Shown piece by piece: positions 1 to 9,336 of a DNA stretch of 64,000 nt (its first letter is position 1; every line of letters begins with the position of its first letter). The position numbers and the translations under genes are program-made. The notes under the pieces were generated by a model, which saw only the letters and a program-made list of their open reading frames with translations, was not told the origin of the DNA and did no database searches. The stretch comes from Nocardioides allogilvus (GTDB taxonomy: Bacteria > Actinomycetota > Actinomycetes > Propionibacteriales > Nocardioidaceae). The stretch covers positions 48,537 through 112,536 of the forward strand of contig NZ_PZYX01000014.1 in assembly GCF_003047285.1 (NCBI RefSeq), given 5' to 3'.

Positions 1-2
1 TG

Positions 3-290
3 GAGATCGCCCACCGGTTGTGGAGCACGAGCGGCCTGCCGGGTGAGTTGGCCCAGGTGCTGCCGTCGCCGCAGCACTTCGAGCAGGCGGCCGAGCTCGT
101 CACCCCGGAGCAGACCGGCGAGAAGGTCGCCTGCGGCAGCGACGTCGAGGTCCACATCGAGGGCCTGCGACCGGCCGTGGAGGCCGGCTTCGACGAGGTC
201 TACGTCGCCAACATGGGGCCTCACTACGCCGACATGATCGCGGCGTACGGCGCCGAGGTGCTGCCCGCACTGCGTGAGTCCACCGCGTGA
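3..290 (+). CDS. F420-dependent glucose-6-phosphate dehydrogenase-like LLM oxidoreductase, C-terminal part
   Basis: This is the last 95 codons of a gene whose start lies outside the window; the reading frame is open from base 3. The C-terminus has the look of the luciferase-like, F420-dependent dehydrogenases of the TIGR03557 type: a run about lining up with the HIEGLRPAVEAGFDEVY segment followed by NMGPHYADMI and a final helix. Proteins of this family use reduced or oxidised coenzyme F420 for hydride transfer in the cytoplasm; the substrate cannot be told from this fragment. The stop is 18 bases before the next gene, which has its own ribosome-binding site, so the two may be co-transcribed. 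The family call is moderately secure; the exact activity is not. Confidence 0.7.
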   Translation, partial: EIAHRLWSTSGLPGELAQVLPSPQHFEQAAELVTPEQTGEKVACGSDVEVHIEGLRPAVEAGFDEVYVANMGPHYADMIAAYGAEVLPALRESTA

Positions 291-308
291 CCACCTGAAG
301 GAGGAGAC

Positions 309-581
309 ATGCCAGGCAAGAAGGAACCCGGACCGTCCGTCAAGGACGCCGAGATGTACGAGGCGCTGCGCGACGACGGCGCGAGCAAGGAGAAGGCCGC
401 GCGGATCGCCAACGCAGCCGCGGCCGAGGGCCGCTCGACCGTCGGCGAGCGCGGCGGCGAGGCCACCGACTACGACGACCGCACGGTCGAGGAGCTGCGC
501 GAGCGTGCGGCCGAGCTCGACATCGAGGGGCGTTCCCAGATGAGCAAGGACGAGTTGATCGAGGCCCTCCGGCACCACTGA
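309..581 (+). CDS. Small Rho termination factor N-terminal-like (SAP-type) protein
   Basis: A 90-residue, highly charged protein starting with MPGKKEPGPSVKDAEMYEALRD and preceded by a strong ribosome-binding site (AAGGAGGAG, 298-306). The N-terminal half matches the DUF7218-like small proteins common in Actinobacteria. The C-terminal 35 residues (TVEELRERAAELDIEGRS, then MSKDELIEALR) form the helix-extended-loop-helix pattern of the Rho N-terminal/SAP fold, usually a nucleic-acid-binding module. It may bind DNA or RNA, but no function is established for stand-alone members. It lies 18 bases after the dehydrogenase fragment and 97 bases before the protease start. Confidence 0.75.
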   Translation: MPGKKEPGPSVKDAEMYEALRDDGASKEKAARIANAAAAEGRSTVGERGGEATDYDDRTVEELRERAAELDIEGRSQMSKDELIEALRHH

Positions 582-678
582 CCCGCACGCGTGACCCCGT
601 GTGAGCGTGGTCGTTGAGCCCTCAGACCCTGGTCGGGTGCGCTCGGCGCCCGACATCCCCAACGGAGGTTCAACGATC

Positions 679-2136
679 GTGCGACTCAAGACCACCCTCG
701 CGCTGGGCGCCGCCGCCCTTGCGACCACGGCCAGTCTCGTGGCCCCGACGACGCTCGTCGCACAGGCCAACGCCGCCGACGACCGCGCCAACGTCTCGGC
801 CTTCCTGGCCGAGCAGCTGTCGACGTTGTCCGCCTCGGCGCCCGCCGCCGTCATGGTGCACGGAGCGACGCTGACGCAGGCCCAGGCGGCGGTGACCAAC
901 ACCGGGATGAAGCGGGTCACCACCTTCCGCAAGATCGGCGTCGTCGTCGCGACCGGCACCGCGTCGCAGATCCAGGCCGTGCGCAGCCAGCCCGGCGTGA
1001 CATACGTCGAGGGCAACGCCCCGATCGAGCTCTTCCAGGACACCAGCAACGTCGCCACCCGTGGCTTCGAGGCGACCCAGACGCTCACCGGCGCGGACGG
1101 CACGAGGCTGACCGGCAACGGCGTCAGCGTCGCGGTCATCGACTCCGGCATCGACCCGACCCACCCCTACTTCAAGGAGGCCGACGGCAGCAGCGCCGTG
1201 GTCGCCAACCTGAAGACGCTCTGCGACCCGTTCGACCTGATCTGCTCGGTCCAGAAGGTCCCCAACTCCGTCGACACCGACACGCTGGCCGTCGGCGGCC
1301 ACGGCACCCACGTCAGCGGCATCGTCGCCGGCAACCCGGTGACCATCGCCGGTGGCAAGAAGCTGCAGGGCGCCGCTCCCGGCGCCAAGCTCGTCTCGCT
1401 GTCCACCGGCGCAGGCCTGTTCATCATCGGTGCCGACGCGGCCCTCAACTGGGTGCTGGAGAACCACGCGGCCCCGTGCGGCGCGGGCGTCCCGGCGACC
1501 ACCTGCCCGCCGATCAAGGTCACCAACAACTCCTACGGCCCCTCCGGCGGCGGTGACCTCGAGCCCGAGTCGGCGACCGTCAAGATCCAGCGTGCGCTGG
1601 TCGCCGAGGGTGTCGTGACCGTGTGGGCCGCCGGCAACGACGGTGGCAACGGCTCGGAGAGCCTGACCAACCCGCCCGGCCAGGACCCGACCGGCGGCAT
1701 CCTCTCGGTTGCCTCCTACTTCGACGAGAACACCGGCACCCGTGACGGCGTCGTGTCCGAGTTCTCCTCGCGCGGGGACGCCTCGCGCACCCAGACCTGG
1801 CCCGACATCTCCGCCCCGGGCGAGGACATCACCTCGGCGTGCCGCCTCTACCTCGTGATCTGCTCCACGGGCGGCGCTCCCGAGAACGGTCCGGGCATGC
1901 TCGACGTCGGGACGTTCAACACGATCAGCGGTACGTCGATGGCTGCACCTCATATCGCCGGCATCGTGGCCCAGCTCTTCCAGGCCAACCCGTCCGCTTC
2001 GCCGGCCCAGGTGGAGGCCGCCCTCAAGGCGACCGCCCACAAGTACACCGACGGAGCCCACTACGTCAGCGGAACGTCGTACGACAAGGGCTTCGGCCTT
2101 GTCGACGTGGTCGCAGCTGCGGCAGCGATCCGCTGA
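679..2136 (+). CDS. Secreted S8 (subtilisin-like) serine protease
   Basis: A 485-residue secreted serine protease. I take the GTG at 679 because it follows GGAGG at 664-668 and gives a classical signal peptide (RLKTT, then a hydrophobic stretch, then VAQANAADD, with cleavage probably after ANA). An in-frame upstream GTG at 601 would add a non-signal-like leader. An inhibitor I9-like propeptide follows (about residues 30-110). The subtilase triad is visible: Asp in VAVIDSGIDPTHP, His in GGHGTHVSGIVAG and Ser in SGTSMAAPHIAGI. The oxyanion-hole Asn is in VTNNSYGP. It probably degrades extracellular protein; the natural substrate is unknown. It is transcribed alone, with a strong hairpin terminator downstream. 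Confidence 0.93.
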   Translation: MRLKTTLALGAAALATTASLVAPTTLVAQANAADDRANVSAFLAEQLSTLSASAPAAVMVHGATLTQAQAAVTNTGMKRVTTFRKIGVVVATGTASQIQAVRSQPGVTYVEGNAPIELFQDTSNVATRGFEATQTLTGADGTRLTGNGVSVAVIDSGIDPTHPYFKEADGSSAVVANLKTLCDPFDLICSVQKVPNSVDTDTLAVGGHGTHVSGIVAGNPVTIAGGKKLQGAAPGAKLVSLSTGAGLFIIGADAALNWVLENHAAPCGAGVPATTCPPIKVTNNSYGPSGGGDLEPESATVKIQRALVAEGVVTVWAAGNDGGNGSESLTNPPGQDPTGGILSVASYFDENTGTRDGVVSEFSSRGDASRTQTWPDISAPGEDITSACRLYLVICSTGGAPENGPGMLDVGTFNTISGTSMAAPHIAGIVAQLFQANPSASPAQVEAALKATAHKYTDGAHYVSGTSYDKGFGLVDVVAAAAAIR

Positions 2137-2193
2137 GAGAGGCCGCGCGCTCCTCTGAGTGAGCGCATGGCCTGAGTGCCGGGGGGCACCGCG

Positions 2194-2226
2194 GCGGCCG
2201 ACGCACCAAGGGGGTGCGTCGGCCGC
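2194..2226 (+). terminator. Rho-independent-type hairpin after the subtilase gene
   Basis: A perfect 14-bp stem (2194-2207 with 2213-2226, GCGGCCGACGCACC arm) with a 5-base loop lies 58 bases past the protease stop. The stem is very stable, but there is no clear T tract, as is usual in high-GC Actinobacteria. Confidence 0.8.
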
Positions 2227-2329
2227 TCGCGATTTCGACACATTGCACCCACAGGGGTGATGAACGGTCCGGTGACCCGTGACAGGTTCGAAGTGCGTCC
2301 GAACGGGGCGCGACGACGAAGGGAACCGC

Positions 2330-2503
2330 ATGGGACTCGACGACAAGATCAAGAACAAGGCAGAAGACCTCTCGGGCAAGGCCAAGGAGGGCGCCGGCAA
2401 GGCGACCGACGACGAGAGCCTGGAAGCCGAGGGCAAGGGCGACCAGACCTCCTCGGACATCAAGCAGGCCGGCGAGAAGGTCAAGGACGCCTTCAAGCAC
2501 TGA
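2330..2503 (+). CDS. CsbD-family stress protein
   Basis: A 57-residue hydrophilic protein beginning MGLDDKIKNKAEDLSGKAKE, which is the hallmark of the CsbD family of general-stress proteins (intrinsically flexible, Lys/Glu/Gly/Ala-rich, no cysteines). The ATG at 2330 is preferred over an in-frame upstream GTG-type start at 2279 because the family begins right at this motif and AAGGGAA lies just upstream. Family members are often induced by sigma-B-type or osmotic stress; the molecular role is unknown. It is monocistronic, with a strong hairpin after it. Confidence 0.88.
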   Translation: MGLDDKIKNKAEDLSGKAKEGAGKATDDESLEAEGKGDQTSSDIKQAGEKVKDAFKH

Positions 2504-2534
2504 CGCTCCCTGCACGTTGTCAGGACAGACAACA

Positions 2535-2576
2535 CCGGACGGGACATCGACTCGAGCAGTCGGTGTCCCGTTCCGG
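2535..2576 (+). terminator. Hairpin terminator after csbD-like gene
   Basis: An imperfect long hairpin whose outer arms are CCGG...CCGG and whose inner arms are CGGGACA/TGTCCCG and CGAC/GTCG, followed by ATTT. It lies between the CsbD gene and recC and separates the two transcription units. Confidence 0.7.
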
Positions 2577-2629
2577 ATTTCGCGCATCCAGCATCCACCG
2601 CTGTCGGTGCCTGATGGCAGGCTGCGGCC

Positions 2630-5600
2630 ATGGCAGTCCACGTCCACGTCGCCGAGCGCACCGACGCCCTGGCTGATGCCCTGGCGGCGTTGCTCGCGAC
2701 CCCGCTGGCGGATCCCTTCGCCCGCGAGGTGGTCGTGGTGCCGGCGCGCGGCGTGGAGCGGTGGTTGACCCAGCGGCTCTCGCACCGGCTCGGGGTGGGG
2801 CCGCGGGCCGGTGACGGCGTGTGCGCGGGCGTGGACTTCGTGACGCCCTCCTCGCTGGTCGCGATGCTGCTCGACAAGGACACTGAGGACCCGTGGGACC
2901 CGGAGCGGCTGGCGTGGCCGTTGCTCGACGTCATCGACTCGGTGATGGGCGAGCCCGGTTTCGGTGACCTGACGGCCCACCTCGGCGGCGGCGACCCCGA
3001 CGACGAGCGCAGCACCCGCCGTTATGCCGTCGCCCGGCGACTCGCCGGGCTGTTCGCGTCCTATGCCAGCCAGCGACCGACGCTGATCACCGACTGGCGG
3101 GCGGGTCGCGACACCGACGGCACGGGCGGCGAGCTCGAGGGCGACCTGCGCTGGCAGGCCGAGCTCTGGCGACGGCTGATCGCCCGGATCGACGTTCCTC
3201 CTCCGGACGTCCGGCTCGCGACCACGCTGGAGCGACTGCGCAGCGGCGGCGCCGACCTCGACCTGCCGCCCCGGCTCTCGCTGTTCGGCCACACCCGGCT
3301 GCCCGAGACCGAGGTCGCGCTCCTCGACGCGCTCGGCGCCCTCCGCGACGTCCACCTCTGGCTGCCACAGGCCTCCCCGGCGTTGTGGTCGGCCCTCGAG
3401 CCGACCGCTCGCGAGGGTCAGGTGCCGAGGTCGGCCGACGACTCCGCCGACCTCGTCGGCCACCCGCTGCTCGGCTCCCTGGGGCGCGACTCGCGCGAGC
3501 TGCGACGCACGCTCGGCGCCGTACCAACAGCGCCCACGTCGGGCACACCCCGACCGCCCGACACGCTGCTGGGCTGGCTGCAGTCCGACCTGCGCGCCAA
3601 CGCCGCCCCCGACCCCGCGACCCGGGCCCGACGCACGGGCGCGGACTCGTCCGTGCAGGTCCACGCCTGCCACGGCTCCGCGCGCCAGGTCGACGTGCTG
3701 CGCGAGGTGCTCGTCGGGCTGCTCGCCGACGACCCGACCCTCGAGCCCCGCGACATCCTGGTGATGTGTCCCGACATCGAGAGCTATGCACCCCTCATCT
3801 CGGCCGGGTTCGGGCTCGCCGACATCGCCGAGGGCCAGGGCCACCCGGCCCACCAGCTGCGGGTGCGGCTCGCGGACCGGGCACTCGGTGCCACCAACCC
3901 GTTGCTCGGCGTCGCGGCCCAGCTCGTCGAGCTGGTGCGCGGACGGCTGACCGCGACCCAGGTCCTCGACCTCGCCGGCTCCGACCCCGTGCGCGCGCGT
4001 TTCGGCTTCGGCGACGACGCGCTCGAGCGGATCGCGCAGTGGGTGGGCGAGGCCGGCATCCGGTGGGGCTACGACGCCGACCACCGCGCCGGGTTCGGGC
4101 TCGGCGGACTGTCCGCCAACACCTGGGCCGCCGGCCTCCGCCGGGTGCTGCTGGGAGCCGCGATGTCGGGGCTGGACCACCGACAGGTCGCCGGAGCGCT
4201 GCCGGTCGACGACGTCAGCGACGGTGACCTCGAGCTGGCCGGCCGGTTCGCGGAGTTCATCGACCGGATGCACACGTTCCTGACCGGCGCCGAGGCCGCG
4301 CGCACGGTGGCCGACTGGACGGGCGTGCTGGGCGACGGCGTGCACCAGCTGACCGCGACCGCGCTCGACGACAGCTGGCAGGTCGCACAGTTCGACCGCG
4401 AGCTGGCCCGGATCGCGGCCGGAGCGGCCGGCAAGGACACCTTGCTGCGGCAGGCCGACGTCCGCGCGCTGCTGCAGCAGCGGCTCCGGGGGCGACCGAC
4501 CCGCTCCAACTTCCGCACCGGCACGCTGACGGTCTGCACGATGGTGCCGATGCGCTCGGTCCCGCACCGCGTGGTGTGCCTGGTCGGACTCGACGACGGT
4601 GTCTTCCCGCGCGCGACCGGGGTCGACGGTGACGACGTGCTGGCGAGACGACCGCGCACCGGTGAGCGCGACGTGCGCTCGGAGGACCGCCAGCTGCTGC
4701 TCGACGCGATCGCCGCGACGACCGAGACCTTGGTGATCACCTACACCGGGCGCGGCGAGCACAACGGCGCCGAGCGACCGCCGGCAGTCCCGCTCGGAGA
4801 GCTGCTCGACGCCCTCGACCGCACCGCGGCCGAGCCGGTCCGCGACCGCGTGCTCACCCAGCACCCGCTCCAGCCCTTCGACGAGGACAACCTCGTCCCC
4901 GGCCGGCTGCGCGGCACGCGCCCCTTCACCTTCGACCGCTCCGCCCTCGCCGGCGCCCAGGCTGCCCGGGGCGAGCGGCTGGTCGTGCGTGAGCTGGTGC
5001 CGACGGCGCTGCCGCCCGCCGAGCCGACTCCCGAGGTGGCGCTGGCGGACCTGCAGGACTTCTATCGGCACCCGGTGCAGGGCTTCCTGCGCAGGCGGCT
5101 GCGGATCACCAAGCCCTACGACGCCGACGCGATCAAGGACGCGATCCCGATCACCCTCGACAACCTCGAGCAGTGGGCGGTCGGCGACCAGCTCGCGACG
5201 GCGGTGCTCGGCGGGGCCGAGGGTCCCGCCGTCATCGAGGCACTCCGAGCCGGCGGCCAGCTGCCGCCGGGTCCGCTCGGCGACGGGGTGCTGGAGACGA
5301 TCAAGACGAAGGCAGGGCCGCTCGTGCTGGCCGCGCGCGGCCTGCAGACGGGTCCGCCCCGCACCCTCGACGTTGACATCGACCTCGGTGATCGCCGCGT
5401 CACCGGCACCATCGGCGACATCTTCGGCAACAACCTGGTCGCGGTCTCCTTCTCCAACCTCGGCGCCAAGCACCGGCTGGCCGCGTGGCTCAACGCGCTG
5501 GCCCTCGCCGCCGGTCGGCCCGACGAGAACTGGACGATCCACACCATCGGCAAGCACCGCTCCGGCGGACAGGTCGCGATGGTCAGGCCGCTCGCCGAGC

Positions 5601-5998
5601 ACGACGCCCGCGCGTGGCTGCGCGACCTCGTCGCCCTGCACGAGGCCGGGCTGCGCGAGCCGCTGCCGCTTCCGGTCAAGACGTCGCTGGCCTGGACCGA
5701 GGAGTTCCGCCGCACCCAGGGCGGCAGCGACGGCGACCCCGACGCGCGGGGCCGCGCCGAGTGGACGACACCGCGCTTCAACGACTCCGGCTTCCCCAAG
5801 GAGGACGCCGACGCCTGGCACGTGCGCGCCTTCGGCGAGCACGCCGACTACGACCTGCTCGCCGCGCCGCTGCGGGCGGGAGAGGACGGCCCCGCCCCCC
5901 ACCGGCTGGGTCACTTCTCGTGGCGGCTGTGGAGCCCGCTGATCGGCGACGACTCCCCCACCGGCCGCCCCGGCAACGAACAGATCCGGGGCATCTGA
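2630..5998 (+). CDS. recC: Exodeoxyribonuclease V subunit gamma (RecC)
   Basis: A 1122-residue RecC, the normal length for the family. RecC is the inactive-nuclease/helicase scaffold of the RecBCD complex that separates the DNA strands and scans for Chi in double-strand break repair. The N-terminus (VHVHVAERTDALADALAALL, PLADPFAREVVVVPARGVERW) and the central motif VCTMVPMRSVPHRVVCLVGLDDGVFPR are characteristic. The C-terminal region carries the degenerate nuclease-like fold. The next gene starts within the TGA stop (TGATG at 5996-6000), indicating translational coupling to recB. The gene order recC-recB-recD is typical of Actinobacteria. Confidence 0.96.
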   Translation: MAVHVHVAERTDALADALAALLATPLADPFAREVVVVPARGVERWLTQRLSHRLGVGPRAGDGVCAGVDFVTPSSLVAMLLDKDTEDPWDPERLAWPLLDVIDSVMGEPGFGDLTAHLGGGDPDDERSTRRYAVARRLAGLFASYASQRPTLITDWRAGRDTDGTGGELEGDLRWQAELWRRLIARIDVPPPDVRLATTLERLRSGGADLDLPPRLSLFGHTRLPETEVALLDALGALRDVHLWLPQASPALWSALEPTAREGQVPRSADDSADLVGHPLLGSLGRDSRELRRTLGAVPTAPTSGTPRPPDTLLGWLQSDLRANAAPDPATRARRTGADSSVQVHACHGSARQVDVLREVLVGLLADDPTLEPRDILVMCPDIESYAPLISAGFGLADIAEGQGHPAHQLRVRLADRALGATNPLLGVAAQLVELVRGRLTATQVLDLAGSDPVRARFGFGDDALERIAQWVGEAGIRWGYDADHRAGFGLGGLSANTWAAGLRRVLLGAAMSGLDHRQVAGALPVDDVSDGDLELAGRFAEFIDRMHTFLTGAEAARTVADWTGVLGDGVHQLTATALDDSWQVAQFDRELARIAAGAAGKDTLLRQADVRALLQQRLRGRPTRSNFRTGTLTVCTMVPMRSVPHRVVCLVGLDDGVFPRATGVDGDDVLARRPRTGERDVRSEDRQLLLDAIAATTETLVITYTGRGEHNGAERPPAVPLGELLDALDRTAAEPVRDRVLTQHPLQPFDEDNLVPGRLRGTRPFTFDRSALAGAQAARGERLVVRELVPTALPPAEPTPEVALADLQDFYRHPVQGFLRRRLRITKPYDADAIKDAIPITLDNLEQWAVGDQLATAVLGGAEGPAVIEALRAGGQLPPGPLGDGVLETIKTKAGPLVLAARGLQTGPPRTLDVDIDLGDRRVTGTIGDIFGNNLVAVSFSNLGAKHRLAAWLNALALAAGRPDENWTIHTIGKHRSGGQVAMVRPLAEHDARAWLRDLVALHEAGLREPLPLPVKTSLAWTEEFRRTQGGSDGDPDARGRAEWTTPRFNDSGFPKEDADAWHVRAFGEHADYDLLAAPLRAGEDGPAPHRLGHFSWRLWSPLIGDDSPTGRPGNEQIRGI

Positions 5999-8900
5999 TG
6001 GAGACCTTCGACATCACCCGCGACCTCGAGCCCGGCATCACCCTGCTCGAGGCGAGTGCCGGCACCGGCAAGACCTGGACGATCGCAGCCCTCGTGACCA
6101 AGCACGTCGCCGAGGGCCGGGTCGCGCTCGACGAGATGCTCGTCGTCACCTTCACCCGAGCCGCCAGCCAGGAGCTGCGCGAGCGGGTGCGCGCCCAGCT
6201 CGACGAGGCCGTGCAGGTGCTCGCCGACCCGGCGTCGCGCGAGTCCGGCAACCGCCTTCACGACTGGCTGCTGGGAGCCGACGCGGCCGAGGTCGCGCAG
6301 CGGCTGCGCCGGCTCACCGCCGCACTGGTCTCCTTCGACGAGGCCACCATCGCCACCATCCACCAGTTCTGCCAGCTCGTCCTGCGCAGCCTGGGCGTCG
6401 CCGGCGACACCGACTCCGGCGCCACCCTGGTCGAGGACCTCGAGCAGCTCACCTCCGAGGTCGTCGACGACCTCTACCTCGCCCGCTTCGGCAAGGAGGA
6501 GAAGCCGCCGTGGAGCCGCACCGAGGCGCTGGCGCTCGCCCGCGAGGTGGTCGGTGACCCGCGCGCGGTGATCGAGCCGGTGGCGGTGCTGACCGAGGCG
6601 CCCGACTCACCGGCGGCGATACGCGTGCGGTTCGCGACCGAGGTGCTCGACGAGGTCGAGCGCCGCAAGCGCCGGCTCGGCGTGCTCAGCTACGACGACC
6701 TCCTCAGCCAGCTCGCCGACGCCCTCACCGAGCTCGACGCCCCGGCCCGCGCGCGCATGCGCCGGCGCTGGAAGTTCGTGCTGATCGACGAGTTCCAGGA
6801 CACCGACCCGGTGCAGTGGCAGGTCTTCCAGCGGGCCTTCGCCGACTCGACCACGATGGTGCTGATCGGCGACCCCAAGCAGGCGATCTATGCCTTCCGC
6901 GGCGGCGACATCGTCACCTACCTCGCCGCGGCCGACGCCGCGCGCACCACCCAGACGCTGGGCGTCAACTGGCGCTCCGACCAGCCGCTGCTCGACGGGC
7001 TCCAGGCCCTGCTCGAGGGCGCGACCCTCGGCGACCCGCGCATCGCCGTACACCCCGTGACGGCGAACTATCGCGAGTCGCGCCTGTCCGGTGCGGGCGC
7101 GCCGTTCCGGCTCCGGGTCGTACGCCGCCAGGAGCTCGGCAAGGGGCCGCGGTCCAAGCCCCCGGTGGCCGTGTGGCGCGAGCACGTCATCACCGACGCG
7201 GCCCACGACATCAAACGGTTGATCCAGAGCGGCGCGACCTTCGAGGGCCGGGCGCTGGCGCCCGGCGACATCGCCGTGCTGGCCGCGCGACGCAGCGAGC
7301 TCGAGGCGACGCAGGAGGCGCTCGCCGTCGTCGGCGTGCCGTCGGTCATCAACGCGGGCGGCTCGGTGTTCCACACGCCCGCGGCCGCCGAGTGGGTGAC
7401 CTTGCTGGAGGCGCTGGAGCAGCCCCACCGCGCCGACCGGGTCCGGGCCGCCGCGCTGACCTCGTTCTTCGGCTACTCCGCGGCCGCGCTCGACGCCGGC
7501 GGCGACCAGCTCACCGACTCGCTGGCCGAGCGCGTCCGTACCCTCACCGACGTCTTCACCACCCGTGGCGTCGCCGCCGTCCTCGAGGTCACCGTCGTCG
7601 CCGGCCTCACCGCGCGGGTGCTGGGACGCGTCGGCGGCGAGCGCACCCTGACCGACATCCGCCACATCGGCGAGGCGCTCCACCGCGTCAGCGTCGAGGA
7701 CCGGCTCGGCATCGTCGGTGTCCTCGGGTGGCTGCGCGAGCAGGTCGCCGACGATAAGGTCGAGGTCGCCTCCGAGCGCACCCGCCGACTCGACTCCGAT
7801 GCCGCGGCGGTCCAGCTCGTGACGATCCACGGCAGCAAGGGCCTGCAATATCCCGTCGTCTACCTCCCGACTCTGTGGAACCGCTATGTCGGCAACGACC
7901 CGGAGATCCCGCTCTTCCACGACGACGAGGGCCGGCGCTGCCGCGACGTCGGTGGCCGCAGCCCCTTCCACCGCCACTCGGTGGCCCGCCACTGGCGCGA
8001 GGACGCCGGTGAGTCGCTGCGGCTGCTCTACGTCGCGCTGACGCGGGCCCAGTCGCAGGTCGTCGCGTGGTACGCCGCGGCCGAGCGCAACACCCCGGCG
8101 TCCCCGTTGCACCGGATGCTCTTCGGGCGCCGGCCGCAGGGAGTGGCCGTGCCCGACGAGCAGGCCCTGGTCGCCGAGGACCGGTTGCTGGAGATCCTGG
8201 GGCACTGGCAGGCCGCCGGCGGCCCGGCGGTCGAGCTCGCCGCACTGACCCCGCCCGACCCGACGCCGCTGGAGCGGTCCACCGAGCCGCTCGCCGTGCG
8301 CACGTTCACCCGCATCGTCGACACCGCGTGGCGCCGTACGTCCTATTCGTCGTTGTCGGCCGCGGGCGCTGCCCACAGCGATGCGGGCACCTGGTCCGAG
8401 CCGCTGTCCGAGCCCGAGGACCCGCCCGAGCTGGGCGACGCCTTCCTGCTGACCGAGGCCGCACCGCCGCCCGACGTGGAGACCGCGGCGGTGCCCTCGC
8501 CGATGGCCGACCTGCCCGTGGGCGCGACGTTCGGCTCCCTCGTGCACGCGGTGCTCGAGCACGCCGACCCGGCGGCGTCCGACTTCCGTGCCGAGCTGCT
8601 CGCCCACATCAGCGAGCAGCTCGTGTGGTGGCCGGTCGACCTCGATGCCGAGGCGCTCGCCGACGCCCTGGCGGCCGTCTGCTCGAGCCCGCTCGGTCCG
8701 CTGGCCGACGACCTGACGCTGCTCGACCTGCGACTCCCCGACCGGCTGCGGGAGCTCGACTTCGAGCTGCCGCTCGCCGGCGGGGACGACGCGGCCTACC
8801 CCACCGTCCCGGTGCGGCTCGGCGACCTCGCCCCCTTGCTGCGTCGACACCTGCCTCTGGGCGATCCGGTGCTCTCCTACGCCGACACCCTCGACGGCGA

Positions 8901-9336
8901 CCCCGACCTCGCCGACCAGGAGCTGCGGGGCTACCTCACCGGCTCGATCGACGTGGTGCTGCGGGTGGCGGGCCGCTTCCTGACCGTCGACTACAAGACC
9001 AACTGGCTGGGCGACCTGGACGCGCCGCTGACCGCCCACGACTACCGTCCGGCGGTGCTCGACGACGCGATGGGCCACTCCGACTACCCGTTGCAGGCAC
9101 TCCTCTACACCGTGGTGCTGCACCGCTTCCTGCGCTGGCGGCTGGCCGACTACGACCCGGCGACCCACCTCGGTGGCGTGCTCTACCTCTACCTCCGCGG
9201 CATGTGCGGTCCGGACACCCCGCGCATCGACGGGGCACCCTGCGGCGTCTTCGCCTGGCGCCCACCCTTGGCTCTGGTGGAGGCCATGTCCGCCCTGCTG
9301 GACGGTGCCGACGAGCGAACGGGGGCACGCGCATGA
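5998..9336 (+). CDS. recB: Exodeoxyribonuclease V subunit beta (RecB)
   Basis: A 1112-residue UvrD-type 3'-5' helicase fused to a C-terminal RecB nuclease, the catalytic core of RecBCD. Walker A is at residues 19-26 (ASAGTGKT, Lys25). The Walker B/DEXQ region reads LIDEFQDTDPVQWQVF and motif III/IV regions follow. The nuclease motif with the metal-binding Asp and Lys, LTVDYKTNW, is at about residues 995-1005. The ATG at 5998 overlaps the recC stop; a much longer open frame upstream is only the antisense-free continuation over recC and is rejected as a start. recD overlaps its 3' end by 4 bases. Confidence 0.96.
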   Translation: METFDITRDLEPGITLLEASAGTGKTWTIAALVTKHVAEGRVALDEMLVVTFTRAASQELRERVRAQLDEAVQVLADPASRESGNRLHDWLLGADAAEVAQRLRRLTAALVSFDEATIATIHQFCQLVLRSLGVAGDTDSGATLVEDLEQLTSEVVDDLYLARFGKEEKPPWSRTEALALAREVVGDPRAVIEPVAVLTEAPDSPAAIRVRFATEVLDEVERRKRRLGVLSYDDLLSQLADALTELDAPARARMRRRWKFVLIDEFQDTDPVQWQVFQRAFADSTTMVLIGDPKQAIYAFRGGDIVTYLAAADAARTTQTLGVNWRSDQPLLDGLQALLEGATLGDPRIAVHPVTANYRESRLSGAGAPFRLRVVRRQELGKGPRSKPPVAVWREHVITDAAHDIKRLIQSGATFEGRALAPGDIAVLAARRSELEATQEALAVVGVPSVINAGGSVFHTPAAAEWVTLLEALEQPHRADRVRAAALTSFFGYSAAALDAGGDQLTDSLAERVRTLTDVFTTRGVAAVLEVTVVAGLTARVLGRVGGERTLTDIRHIGEALHRVSVEDRLGIVGVLGWLREQVADDKVEVASERTRRLDSDAAAVQLVTIHGSKGLQYPVVYLPTLWNRYVGNDPEIPLFHDDEGRRCRDVGGRSPFHRHSVARHWREDAGESLRLLYVALTRAQSQVVAWYAAAERNTPASPLHRMLFGRRPQGVAVPDEQALVAEDRLLEILGHWQAAGGPAVELAALTPPDPTPLERSTEPLAVRTFTRIVDTAWRRTSYSSLSAAGAAHSDAGTWSEPLSEPEDPPELGDAFLLTEAAPPPDVETAAVPSPMADLPVGATFGSLVHAVLEHADPAASDFRAELLAHISEQLVWWPVDLDAEALADALAAVCSSPLGPLADDLTLLDLRLPDRLRELDFELPLAGGDDAAYPTVPVRLGDLAPLLRRHLPLGDPVLSYADTLDGDPDLADQELRGYLTGSIDVVLRVAGRFLTVDYKTNWLGDLDAPLTAHDYRPAVLDDAMGHSDYPLQALLYTVVLHRFLRWRLADYDPATHLGGVLYLYLRGMCGPDTPRIDGAPCGVFAWRPPLALVEAMSALLDGADERTGARA

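Noticed and set aside
670..3015. 781-codon minus-strand frame across the subtilase and CsbD genes
   Set aside because: It lies opposite two recognised genes and runs through two strong terminator hairpins.
2066..5914. Very long antisense reading frame (1282 codons) opposite recC
   Set aside because: High GC at third codon positions keeps the opposite strand open; there is no ribosome-binding site or family match, and recC itself is unmistakable.
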